DNA of 25,185 bases, taken from contig WQXZ01000003.1 of assembly GCA_009781525.1 (NCBI GenBank), positions 1 through 25,185 of the forward strand. Reading direction: 5' to 3'. Below are positions 1 to 6,968 of the stretch, one piece after another. Below the pieces are notes generated by a model. That model was not told where the DNA came from, searched no databases, and saw only the letters and a list, made by a program, of their open reading frames with translations. The first letter of the stretch is position 1. Every line of letters starts with the position of its first letter. This DNA comes from Coriobacteriia bacterium. Its GTDB lineage: Bacteria; Actinomycetota; Coriobacteriia; Coriobacteriales; UBA8131. The position numbers and the translations under genes were made by a program.

Positions 1-756
1 CAGCTTCCTACTGACTTCGAAGGCACTGCTGTTGCAGTTGCCGACAAGGCTGACACCATCGCAGGCTTGTTTGCTGTTGGGCAGCTGCCGACTGGATCTT
101 CGGATCCATTTGCCTTGCGTCGTAACGCAATCGGTATCATCTCGATTCTACTCGCAGGTTTCCCGCTCTCGCTGAACAGCCTGATCAGGGAGGCTTGCGC
201 AAACCTTGCGCAAAGTGGCATCAGTATGGACAAAGCTAAGACAGAGCAGTCAATCAGGGAGTTCTTCGCCGGCCGCCTGGAGGTTATTGCCCGCGAGCGC
301 GGTTACAGCATAGACACTGTTGACGCAGTCATGGCAACCGGTAATATCGAGCCGGTCGATGTCATCGCTCGCTCAGAAGCATTGACTGTGGCGCGAAAGT
401 CGAACCCAGAGCTATTCGATGACCTGGCAACCGCATACACCAGGGCAAATAATCTCCGCGATGCCTCACTTGGCATTAGCGTTAACGAGTCCCTTTTCAG
501 CGAGCCTGAGAAAGTATTGCTCAATGCGATTGACAAGGTCGATGAAGGCATCAGGGATGCGCTGAAAATCAAGCGCTACGACCGAGCCATCGAATATCTG
601 GCGTCCCTCAGAAACCCGATCGATCGTTTCTTCGACGAGGCGTTGATTATGGACTCAGACGAGCAGCTCAGAGCCAACCGACTCAGACTGTTGAACCGAT
701 TCGTCCAGGTTTTCACCGAGGTCGCAGATATCAGCAGGCTGACCAGATCGATCTGA
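1..756 (+). CDS. glyS: Glycine--tRNA ligase beta subunit, C-terminal part (5' end outside window)
   Basis: This is the last 251 codons of the beta subunit of the alpha2/beta2 (bacterial) glycyl-tRNA synthetase, which charges tRNA-Gly together with GlyQ. The reading frame is open from base 1. It carries the family hallmark: an ADK-D-I-GLF-VG segment followed by LPTGSSDPFALRR at about residues 29-41 of the fragment, which is the best conserved stretch of GlyS. The remainder is the helical C-terminal region containing the DALR-like anticodon-binding domain (NPIDRFFDEALIM, then RLRLLNRF near the end). The stop is at 754-756, 12 bases before the next gene, so the two are probably co-transcribed. 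The start and the catalytic-core-interacting N-terminal half lie upstream of the window. Confidence 0.95.
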   Translation, partial: QLPTDFEGTAVAVADKADTIAGLFAVGQLPTGSSDPFALRRNAIGIISILLAGFPLSLNSLIREACANLAQSGISMDKAKTEQSIREFFAGRLEVIARERGYSIDTVDAVMATGNIEPVDVIARSEALTVARKSNPELFDDLATAYTRANNLRDASLGISVNESLFSEPEKVLLNAIDKVDEGIRDALKIKRYDRAIEYLASLRNPIDRFFDEALIMDSDEQLRANRLRLLNRFVQVFTEVADISRLTRSI

Positions 757-768
757 TACACCAAACGA

Positions 769-1602
769 ATGGATGCAACACAGAACAACAGTCCGATAAT
801 CAACATCATTTCGGATAGCATCGGTGATAGCGCTGCAACAATGGCAATCGCTGCAGCCAGCCAGTTCTCAAACGATAGATGCGTGATCAACCGTCTGCCT
901 AGAGTCAGCTCACTGCAGCAGATGATTCCATTCATAGAGCAACACATTTCAGAGTCTATGGAGAAAATCATCCTTTTTCATACCATAGCGGATGAGCAGT
1001 TGCGAGCAGAGCTCGACGACTATCTCATGGACAAACAAGTGGTGGCTGTTGACCTGATCGGGCCGGCAATCGATGCTATTGCCCTGGCAACTGGGCGAGC
1101 ACCACGAGGCGAACCAGGTTTGATCCGGGAGACCGATCAGGCCTACTTCTCAAGAATCGAAGCTATGGAGTTCGCTGTCGAACATGACGACGGCCGGAGC
1201 CCCATGGACCTGGATCAAGCCGACATTGTTTTGATCGGTGTCTCACGAACATCGAAGACCCCGCTCTCGATCTATCTGGCAACCCAAGGATATAAGGTTG
1301 CGAATGTTCCACTGGCCAGTGGCATTGAGCCACCGGAGCAGATTTTCAAACTTGATCGACAAAGGGTTTTTGGCTTGACCTATGACCCCGAGCTCCTATC
1401 GGCAATTCGTCTGCGAAGGCTTGGCAATGCAAGCGAGGTTGCCAAGAGCTATGCAAGCCTCCCTAATGTAATATACGACCTGGAGCAGGCAAGACAGGTA
1501 ATGCGTAGAATCGGCTGCATAGTGGTTCGCACCGACAATCGGGCAATCGAGGAGGTCGCCCAGGAGATCCTGCGCTACTACCACAACAGTTTTCCAGCCT
1601 GA
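769..1602 (+). CDS. DUF299 pyruvate, phosphate dikinase / PEP synthase regulatory protein
   Basis: This is a bifunctional serine/threonine kinase and phosphorylase of the PDRP/PSRP (DUF299) family. It inactivates PPDK or PEP synthase by ADP-dependent phosphorylation and reactivates it by phosphate-dependent removal, so it controls pyruvate-PEP flux in the cytoplasm. At 277 residues it has the family's usual length. The N-terminal ISDSIGDSA (about residues 14-22) matches the conserved SDSTGET-type start. The P-loop GVSRTSKT lies at residues 157-164, followed by PLSIYLA and the KVANVPL strand. RLRRLGNA near the C-terminus is also typical. It begins 12 bases after the glyS stop without a strong ribosome site, suggesting translational coupling. 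The glyS-regulator order is common in anaerobic Gram-positives. The dikinase gene that often follows is absent here, so the sequence alone does not tell PPDK from PEP synthase as the target. Confidence 0.9.
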   Translation: MDATQNNSPIINIISDSIGDSAATMAIAAASQFSNDRCVINRLPRVSSLQQMIPFIEQHISESMEKIILFHTIADEQLRAELDDYLMDKQVVAVDLIGPAIDAIALATGRAPRGEPGLIRETDQAYFSRIEAMEFAVEHDDGRSPMDLDQADIVLIGVSRTSKTPLSIYLATQGYKVANVPLASGIEPPEQIFKLDRQRVFGLTYDPELLSAIRLRRLGNASEVAKSYASLPNVIYDLEQARQVMRRIGCIVVRTDNRAIEEVAQEILRYYHNSFPA

Positions 1603-1672
1603 GTGGCTTGGTCAAATAAGATTACAGCCTTTTTCCGGTTTCCGGTTGATTGCCGTCTCAATGTTACAAAAG

Positions 1673-1862
1673 CACCCTGTTGCCAAACCGGAGGCAGTTG
1701 GTGGCAAAAAATCGGCTTCGTCGGTGCCGGAGGGAGTGGTTTTATCCCTGTGATTACGATGGATGAGGCGCGTTATGTGGGTATTTTGCGTGATTGCCTC
1801 CATAGAGACACCGACGAAGCCGATTTTTTGCCACCAACTGCCTCCGGTTTGGCAACAGGGTG
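1673..1862. repeat. Palindromic repeat element, copy 1 (54-bp perfect inverted arms)
   Basis: The arms at 1673-1726 and 1809-1862 are exact reverse complements over 54 bases. They flank an 82-base central segment (1727-1808). The inner half of each arm contains TCGGCTTCGTCGGTG and is shared with a second copy at 18125-18297. The outer half differs between copies, yet each copy stays perfectly self-complementary. There is no transposase. A 3-base AAG (1670-1672 and 1863-1865) flanks the element and could be a target duplication, but it is too short to prove transposition. It lies directly after the dikinase regulator gene and may also act as a strong mRNA 3' hairpin. It could be a MITE, a REP-like element or a structured RNA. 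Confidence 0.85.
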
Positions 1863-1996
1863 AAGGTTAGGCGGTATTGGTTGATTTGGGGTAAGCCTGA
1901 GGGGTGGAGCGATAATCTGCAGCAAGTAAATGTTTTGTTTTTCGTCGGCAATGATGTATTATGTCTTTCCGTGTTTTCTTGTATAAGGAGTATGGT

Positions 1997-2248
1997 TTGA
2001 ATCCGCTACTGATAATAATTCTTGTGCTCTGGGCTGTGTCAGGCGTCGGTCTGGTTATTTTTGTGCTGCTGCATTCCGGCAAAGGCACCGGTCTTTCTGA
2101 TGTTATTGCTGGCCAGATGTATAACAGTCCTGGTGGTTCGGGTATTGTAGAGAAAAACCTGAATCGTATTACTATTACCTTGGCGGTAATTTTCTTTTTG
2201 ACCTTGTTGGTGCTGATGATTATCTATCCTCAGGGGACGATATCGTAG
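1997..2248 (+). CDS. secG: Preprotein translocase subunit SecG
   Basis: SecG is the small non-essential membrane subunit of the SecYEG protein-export channel. The 83-residue protein has two hydrophobic segments (about residues 3-23 and 53-75). These flank the cytoplasmic loop with the family signature FVLLHSGKGTGLSD and a GSGIVEKNLNRIT stretch, as in actinobacterial SecG. I chose the TTG at 1997 because AAGGAG at 1985-1990 sits six bases upstream, and it gives the usual short N-terminus (M-N-P-L-L). An in-frame ATG at 1961 would add twelve residues and has no comparable ribosome site. The gene stands alone; its stop is 24 bases before a tRNA gene. Confidence 0.92.
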   Translation: MNPLLIIILVLWAVSGVGLVIFVLLHSGKGTGLSDVIAGQMYNSPGGSGIVEKNLNRITITLAVIFFLTLLVLMIIYPQGTIS

Positions 2249-2272
2249 GCAGCAAATCAAGAAACCGCTCAT

Positions 2273-2358
2273 GTCGGAGTGGTGGAATGGCAGACACGCT
2301 AGCTTGAGGTGCTAGTGCCTGAAAGGGTGTGCGGGTTCAAATCCCGCCTCCGACACCA
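2273..2358 (+). tRNA. tRNA-Leu (anticodon GAG)
   Basis: This 86-base cloverleaf has acceptor strands GTCGGAG (2273-2279) and CTCCGAC (2348-2354), discriminator A, and an encoded CCA (2356-2358). The anticodon arm is CTAGC-TTGAGGT-GCTAG, giving anticodon GAG. A long class II variable arm (GCCTGAAAGGGTGT region) fits leucine. The T-arm reads GCGGGTTCAAATCCCGC. The 3' end, from 2352, is also the first part of a perfect 24-bp inverted repeat extending to 2400. Confidence 0.95.
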
Positions 2359-2400
2359 GTGAGACCCTGGAGAATGATTCTCCAGGGTCTCACTGGTGTC
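2352..2400. repeat. 24-bp perfect inverted repeat overlapping the tRNA-Leu 3' end
   Basis: Bases 2352-2375 and 2377-2400 are exact reverse complements around a single central G. The left arm includes the last three acceptor-stem bases, the discriminator base and the CCA of tRNA-Leu, so the transcript could form a hairpin competing with the mature acceptor stem. There is no T-tract after it, so it is not a standard intrinsic terminator. It may guide tRNA 3' processing, or be a scar of palindrome formation. Confidence 0.85.
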
Positions 2401-2424
2401 CAGGTCTGTGTTGTGAGACATTAT

Positions 2425-2453
2425 TTGACACGCTATGGAGAACATGCTACCAT
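2425..2453 (+). promoter_or_regulatory. Probable housekeeping (sigma70/sigA-type) promoter for the lipoprotein pair
   Basis: A perfect -35 hexamer TTGACA (2425-2430), a 17-base spacer and a -10 TACCAT (2448-2453, four of six consensus positions) lie about 45 bases before the first lipoprotein start. Placement and spacing are ideal, but there is no experimental evidence. Confidence 0.6.
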
Positions 2454-2500
2454 AATGATATAGCAAGTAAATCGAAAGAATCATGGGGAGAGGATTCATC

Positions 2501-3589
2501 ATGAAGAGATTATCAAGTTGGCTGCTGGTCGTTTTGCTGGCACTGCCGATGTATACGCTATCAGCCTGCAGCAAAACTACCTCAGGTGGTGGGGATACAG
2601 ACACCGGGACAAGCAGTGGATACTCCGTAAATGCTGTTAGCGGTTTTAACTTTGACAATGGGGATCTACCGTTACAACAGGCGTCATACAAAGACGGAAT
2701 GCTCTTCCTGGTTTTGGGAGAGTACCGAGAGTCATTTGATCAGAGTGCAAGCCCCGTATACATCGTAGTACTGGACACGACAGGGCGCGTTCTTCTAGAG
2801 CTTGAGTACCCGATATCAAATGACGGGGTGGAGACATATATCTCGGACATAATGGGTGCTCCTGGAGGCTCTTTCTGGATGAAGGAGGATCTGTTCTGGC
2901 AAGATGACGAGGGACTTTATTTCGAACGCCGATTCACCTACTTCGACGCCTCTGGGAATATGCAGGCCATGATAGCTGAAAGCGAACTGCAGATAGACCC
3001 AGACATCACCTCTACGCATATGCTCGCGACAGACGAACTCGGTCGGGTCTACCTGACGATAGGCATCGAGGCTGACAGCGGGGTCGGGCGCGGTGTCCGG
3101 CCTGGCATCGCATTGGTCGACCAATCAGGAGATATCGCTTGGTTCTGGGAGAGCGACAAGTGGGGTGTTTTAGGGATGACATTACTTGATGACGGTACTC
3201 CACTGATTCTTCAAGTCGATAGAGAAGCAGGAATTCTCACACCATTCAGCGACAGTCCCTATCGGATCTATCAGATAGACGATAGCGGTGAGGTGGTTTT
3301 ACTGGGAGTGCTAAGTGACTTAGACGGTTTTGACTCAGACCTGTTCTGGCCCCTCATCTATCCTGGCACTGGCAGTGAAGCCTACTTCATCGGTATCGAA
3401 GGTCAGCAGCTCTTCAGGCTTGACCTCGATGACTTTACACTTGAAGTGGTGGCTAACTGGAGCGATGAGGTTAGCCCAGAGCAGTTGGCGTATGGGCCAC
3501 TGGCTTTCTTTATCACCCCAGACGGCTCGATGATTCTGGTGATGGGCAAGCCAGACTCTCCAGCTTTGCTGATCGAGTTCACGAAATAG
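2501..3589 (+). CDS. Putative lipoprotein, beta-propeller-like, paralogue 1
   Basis: A secreted, lipid-anchored protein of unknown function (362 residues). The start is ATG 2501, not 2483, because a GGGGAGAGG ribosome site lies 7-8 bases upstream and it gives a compact signal peptide. A basic n-region (MKR), a hydrophobic core and the lipobox LSAC place the lipidated cysteine at residue 23. A Ser/Thr/Gly-rich linker follows. The mature part is acidic and built of short beta motifs of the kind VLDTTGRVL, LVDQSGDIAWFW, YQIDDSGEVV and LDDGTP, suggesting a six- or seven-bladed propeller read-out of an extracellular ligand. No catalytic motif is visible. It is followed 41 bases later by a clear paralogue ending in the same FTK tripeptide. 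I recognise no named family. Confidence 0.75.
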   Translation: MKRLSSWLLVVLLALPMYTLSACSKTTSGGGDTDTGTSSGYSVNAVSGFNFDNGDLPLQQASYKDGMLFLVLGEYRESFDQSASPVYIVVLDTTGRVLLELEYPISNDGVETYISDIMGAPGGSFWMKEDLFWQDDEGLYFERRFTYFDASGNMQAMIAESELQIDPDITSTHMLATDELGRVYLTIGIEADSGVGRGVRPGIALVDQSGDIAWFWESDKWGVLGMTLLDDGTPLILQVDREAGILTPFSDSPYRIYQIDDSGEVVLLGVLSDLDGFDSDLFWPLIYPGTGSEAYFIGIEGQQLFRLDLDDFTLEVVANWSDEVSPEQLAYGPLAFFITPDGSMILVMGKPDSPALLIEFTK

Positions 3590-3630
3590 TCTTGTGGAGC
3601 ATGCTCCATGAAGGTGCATCGACTGTAAAG

Positions 3631-4698
3631 GTGAAGAAGAGGGCAGCAAGAGCGGTGCCTTTACTGCTGGCACTGTCGCTGTGTGCGCAGTCAGCCTGTA
3701 GCAATGGTTCTGCTGCTAACGACCCAGACGCAGAACCGGTTGTCTATGAGTACTCTGTAAGTACGACCCCCTTCTACTTCGGAGACGAAGAGCGTTTCAA
3801 CCTCTCAGAGGCATCACTTGGCTACGGACACCTGTTAATCGGCTACAACTTCATGTATGGTGTCCGGGATAGCCATGGCGATCCAGATTGCATTGTCGTC
3901 TTAGACACGGACTTCGGCGTTGTTCGAGAGGTGCCCTTTGAGCTATTCGTGTGGGAACTTAGCGACATGTTCGGTGAGACGAGCCGTATCTACAGTATCA
4001 AGGTCACTCCTGGGGGTGGCTTCTGGGCGTGCAGGAGCATCAATCAAGGAGAAATTCTCCTCTACGACGAGTCTGGAGAGCAACAGTTGGTATTGTCGTT
4101 TGCAAACCTCGTTGCTACATGGTCGCTTAGGCCAGACATTGAGTTCATCCAGATGCTTGCGGTCGACGCAGGCGGTAGGCTGTACCTGTCTCTGGGTGTT
4201 GAGGATGGCCACTATTGTGTCATCTTAATAGACCAGACGGGTGCCCTCGTCGATTCCTGGGAGTTCGAGCCTGTGAATGGTCTGTATATGGCTATCCTCG
4301 ACGACGGTACCCCGGTAATCGCTATGGATATCGGCAAACTCTTTGAAACCGTGCGCGAGCTACACAGTCTTCACCCTGGTGGTGAGATTACCCTTATCTG
4401 CGAGCTTGACTCTTTGGAGGGATGCACATACAGCAGGTGGTTTATCTACTCAGGCATCGGCAGGGAGATCTTCTTCGAGTCCAGTGAGGCTTGCCAGCTG
4501 GTGAGGTTTGACCTTGACTTGCTTACCTTTGAGGTGGTGGCAGACTGGAGCGACCAGCCGGGGGTTGAGGTTAAGTACGCGGGTGTCAGTACGAGTGTAA
4601 ACCACTATCTGGAAGATCTCTATGTGGTTTCTGACGAGCAGATAATCGGGGTACTCGTATTTGGTGGCAAGGCATCGTGGATCAGATTTACGAAATGA
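3631..4698 (+). CDS. Putative lipoprotein, beta-propeller-like, paralogue 2
   Basis: A second 355-residue lipoprotein, evidently a tandem duplicate of the preceding gene. Shared landmarks in the same order include RLYLSLGVE (paralogue 1: RVYLTIGIE), LDDGTP, FEVVADWSD (paralogue 1: LEVVANWSD) and a C-terminal RFTK (paralogue 1: EFTK). The start is uncertain. GTG 3631 is preferred because it puts the lipobox cysteine (QSAC) at residue 23, exactly as in paralogue 1, with n-region KKRAAR. TTG 3592 or ATG 3601 would lengthen the n-region, and no candidate has a good ribosome site. It is probably co-transcribed with paralogue 1 from the promoter at 2425. The two are well diverged overall, so the duplication is old. 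Function is unknown. Confidence 0.7.
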   Translation: MKKRAARAVPLLLALSLCAQSACSNGSAANDPDAEPVVYEYSVSTTPFYFGDEERFNLSEASLGYGHLLIGYNFMYGVRDSHGDPDCIVVLDTDFGVVREVPFELFVWELSDMFGETSRIYSIKVTPGGGFWACRSINQGEILLYDESGEQQLVLSFANLVATWSLRPDIEFIQMLAVDAGGRLYLSLGVEDGHYCVILIDQTGALVDSWEFEPVNGLYMAILDDGTPVIAMDIGKLFETVRELHSLHPGGEITLICELDSLEGCTYSRWFIYSGIGREIFFESSEACQLVRFDLDLLTFEVVADWSDQPGVEVKYAGVSTSVNHYLEDLYVVSDEQIIGVLVFGGKASWIRFTK

Positions 4699-4832
4699 TT
4701 AACCAGGCTGAATGTCGCACTGTCAGGGTGGCGACGTATAACCCCGATGCTGGTGCTTGAAGCGGTGAACAAGCTTGGACTTGTGCTACTCTAATCTGCA
4801 CATATATCCACTTGAGAGAATGGTTTGTTGAC

Positions 4833-5543
4833 ATGGCAATAGAAGCGGTATTTTTTGATGTAGGCCAAACACTTGTGCATCCTGTGCCTGATGGTGCAGG
4901 GTTTAGTCAGGTTGCTGTACCTTTCGGCTTTGAGATTACTGCAGAGGCGATACTTGCCAATAATGGCAAGATGTATGCACGATATAACGAGCACTATCAG
5001 CGTGACCCCGGTTTCTGGGACAATCACGAAAGTGCCAGGGCTGTCTGGCTGGATGCCTACACCCTACTCTATCAACTACTGGAGACAGGGGATAAAGCTG
5101 AAGAGCTGGCAGCTGAAGCCTACAACTTCTACTTTAATCCAGGAGCCTGGTTTGCCTACGACGATGTACAGGATGGGTTGGAGCAGCTTGCACAAAGCGG
5201 TCTCAAACTAGGCTTGATATCGAACTGGGACAGCTCATTGATACCAGTTATAAAAAGTATCGGTCTTGATCACTATTTCCTGGCAATGATCTCGTCCGCT
5301 GACGTAGGAATGCATAAACCAGACAAAGATATCTTTGAATATGCCATCCAACAGCTGGGTGTTCTGCCTGACGAGGCCATTCATATCGGAGACCACCTGA
5401 CAGCCGATGTTCAAGGAGCATTGGACGCCGGATTACACGCTGTCTACATGGACAGATATAACAGTCATCCCGAATTCGACCTGGCTCCAAGACTCGAAAG
5501 CCTTAGACTGCTGCCAGCTTTGATCGAGAACCTGAACACTTGA
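4833..5543 (+). CDS. HAD-superfamily hydrolase
   Basis: A 236-residue cytoplasmic haloacid-dehalogenase-fold hydrolase, probably a phosphatase of small phosphorylated metabolites. Motif I is FFDVGQTL with nucleophile Asp9. Motif II is LGLISNWDSS, motif III the Lys in MHKPDKDIF, and motif IV HIGDHLTADVQGA. The helical cap lies between motifs I and II (about residues 18-110). The second Asp of the usual DxD motif is Gly here, a known variant in this superfamily that can weaken or alter acid-base catalysis. The start is ATG 4833; an in-frame TTG at 4812 would add seven unconserved residues. It follows the lipoprotein gene by 134 bases without a clear promoter, and the substrate cannot be told from the sequence. 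Confidence 0.82.
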   Translation: MAIEAVFFDVGQTLVHPVPDGAGFSQVAVPFGFEITAEAILANNGKMYARYNEHYQRDPGFWDNHESARAVWLDAYTLLYQLLETGDKAEELAAEAYNFYFNPGAWFAYDDVQDGLEQLAQSGLKLGLISNWDSSLIPVIKSIGLDHYFLAMISSADVGMHKPDKDIFEYAIQQLGVLPDEAIHIGDHLTADVQGALDAGLHAVYMDRYNSHPEFDLAPRLESLRLLPALIENLNT

Positions 5544-5625
5544 GCAAGCCGAAAGACTCAGCGGTAATATCTGGCACATTTTTGTGCTGGTTGATAGGCA
5601 TAGTTTATGTATAAATTTGCATTCA

Positions 5626-5654
5626 TTGACGTAAAAGTGCACATGGACTACAAT
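5626..5654 (+). promoter_or_regulatory. Probable sigma70-type promoter upstream of the alcohol dehydrogenase, with adjacent inverted repeat
   Basis: TTGACG (5626-5631), a 17-base spacer and TACAAT (5649-5654) form a near-consensus promoter. Immediately downstream, TTCGAA occurs twice (5655-5660 and 5668-5673), each a palindrome, 13 bases apart centre to centre. This is a plausible repressor site overlapping the start of transcription. The predicted leader is about 150 bases long. Confidence 0.5.
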
Positions 5655-5731
5655 TTCGAAAGGAAAATTCGAATATTTTGTGGGTTCTTATGGGCATCAT
5701 GTTCATTTTGACCTCAGAATTTCGACATCAA

Positions 5732-5763
5732 GCACACTGGTATTCTATAAGCGAACAGTGTGC
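5732..5763 (+). other. Leader hairpin upstream of alcohol dehydrogenase
   Basis: GCACACTG (5732-5739) and CAGTGTGC (5756-5763) can pair as an 8-bp stem with a 16-base loop in the untranslated leader, ending about 33 bases before the ribosome site. It could affect mRNA stability or translation, or be an operator. No known riboswitch class is recognised. Confidence 0.35.
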
Positions 5764-5808
5764 GTAGAGGGAAACCGAAATCCGGTTATCTGAAGAAAGG
5801 TGGAGGAA

Positions 5809-6870
5809 ATGAGAGCTTATGCAATGTTGGGGCCAGATAAAACTGGCTGGATCGAGAAAGACTATCCCGAATGTGGGCCGCTAGATGCGATTTGCCGCCC
5901 GATAGCTTTGGCTTCGTGCACATCTGATGTGCACACCGTTTGGGAAAACGCACTTGGCCCGCGTGTTGACCTGACACTTGGGCACGAAGGTGTTGGCGAG
6001 ATCGTCGAGGTCGGCGAACTGGTAAGAGACTTCAAGGTTGGCGACAAGGTACTTGTTGCTGCGATAACTCCTGACTGGGGTTCGGTTGCAGCTCAGGGTG
6101 GCTATGCGCAGCACAGTGGCGGTATGCTGGGTGGCTGGAAGTATTCGAACATCAAAGACGGAATGTTTGCAGAATTCTTCCATGTCAACGAAGCAGATGC
6201 CAATCTAGCGTTAGTACCAGAGGGCATGGATCTTGGCGTTGCTGCCATGCTGTCCGACATGCTGCCAACAGGCTTCCATGGCGCTGAAATGGCTAACGTG
6301 CAATTCGGCGACTCAGTTTGCGTTGTCGGAATCGGCCCGGTTGGTCTGATGGCGGTTCGCGGCGCTTATCTGCGTGGCGCTGGCCGAATTATGGCTGTTG
6401 GCACCCGTCCGAACTGCGTTGATGTTGCCCAGCAATACGGTGCAACCGATATCATCAGCTACAAGGAAGGTCCGATTTTTGATCAGGTAATGGATATGAC
6501 CGGTGGCGAAGGCGTAGACAAAGTCATCATTGCTGGTGGCGACGTAGACACCTTTGAAGAGGCAGTGAATATGGTTAAGCCAGGCGGTATCGTCAGTAAC
6601 ATCAATTATCTGGGTTCCGGCGATTACATCAAGATCCCGAGAGAAGGATGGGGTGTTGGTATGGGTCACAAGACAGTCGTAGGTGGTCTGATGCCAGGTG
6701 GACGTCGTCGTCTTGAGAAACTTGCTGCAATGATTCTGAATAGCCGCGTTGATCCGAGCCTGTTGATCACTCATCGCCGCGAAGGCCTGGACGCCCTCGA
6801 GGAGATTCTGTTCTTGATGAGAGACAAGCCAGCTGATCTGATCAAGCCTGTTACAATCATCGAGTGGTAA
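5809..6870 (+). CDS. adh: NADP-dependent secondary alcohol (isopropanol-type) dehydrogenase
   Basis: A zinc-dependent medium-chain dehydrogenase interconverting secondary alcohols and ketones (or related carbonyls) with NADP(H). The whole 353-residue protein follows the pattern of the Clostridium beijerinckii / Thermoanaerobacter brockii enzymes. The catalytic zinc ligands Cys37, His59 and Asp150 are in place, with Glu60 beside them. The nucleotide fold has GIGPVG at 174-179. Gly198, Thr199, Arg200 and Tyr218 occupy the positions that bind the NADP phosphate. The four-cysteine structural zinc site of classical ADHs is missing, as in that subfamily. The start ATG 5809 has GAAAGG about six bases upstream; an in-frame GTG at 5800 lies within that ribosome site. 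It is a single-gene unit ending at a strong terminator. The physiological substrate is not certain. Confidence 0.93.
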   Translation: MRAYAMLGPDKTGWIEKDYPECGPLDAICRPIALASCTSDVHTVWENALGPRVDLTLGHEGVGEIVEVGELVRDFKVGDKVLVAAITPDWGSVAAQGGYAQHSGGMLGGWKYSNIKDGMFAEFFHVNEADANLALVPEGMDLGVAAMLSDMLPTGFHGAEMANVQFGDSVCVVGIGPVGLMAVRGAYLRGAGRIMAVGTRPNCVDVAQQYGATDIISYKEGPIFDQVMDMTGGEGVDKVIIAGGDVDTFEEAVNMVKPGGIVSNINYLGSGDYIKIPREGWGVGMGHKTVVGGLMPGGRRRLEKLAAMILNSRVDPSLLITHRREGLDALEEILFLMRDKPADLIKPVTIIEW

Positions 6871-6901
6871 AAGCCGCACTAAGCTGATATCAGCAATAAA
6901 A

Positions 6902-6945
6902 AACCCGGGTAGCCTGCAACAAGTGGCTACCCGGGTTGTTTTTTT
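6902..6945. terminator. Bidirectional intrinsic terminator between convergent genes
   Basis: A 13-bp perfect stem AACCCGGGTAGCC / GGCTACCCGGGTT (6902-6914, 6925-6937) with a 10-base loop is followed by a T7 run (6939-6945). An A-run (6897-6903) on the other side serves the minus-strand gene that ends at 6969. Confidence 0.93.
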
Positions 6946-6968
6946 GGGTATGACTTCAGTCTAAACGC

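Noticed and set aside
1603..1863. An open frame of 86 codons across the palindromic element after the dikinase regulator
   Set aside because: It lies almost wholly inside the inverted-repeat element, has no ribosome site, and begins at the codon after the preceding stop. It is treated as part of the repeat, with its possible peptide noted as a finding.
6313..6879. Minus-strand 188-codon frame opposite the alcohol dehydrogenase
   Set aside because: It overlaps the highly conserved dehydrogenase on the other strand and shows no plausible start signal or motif.
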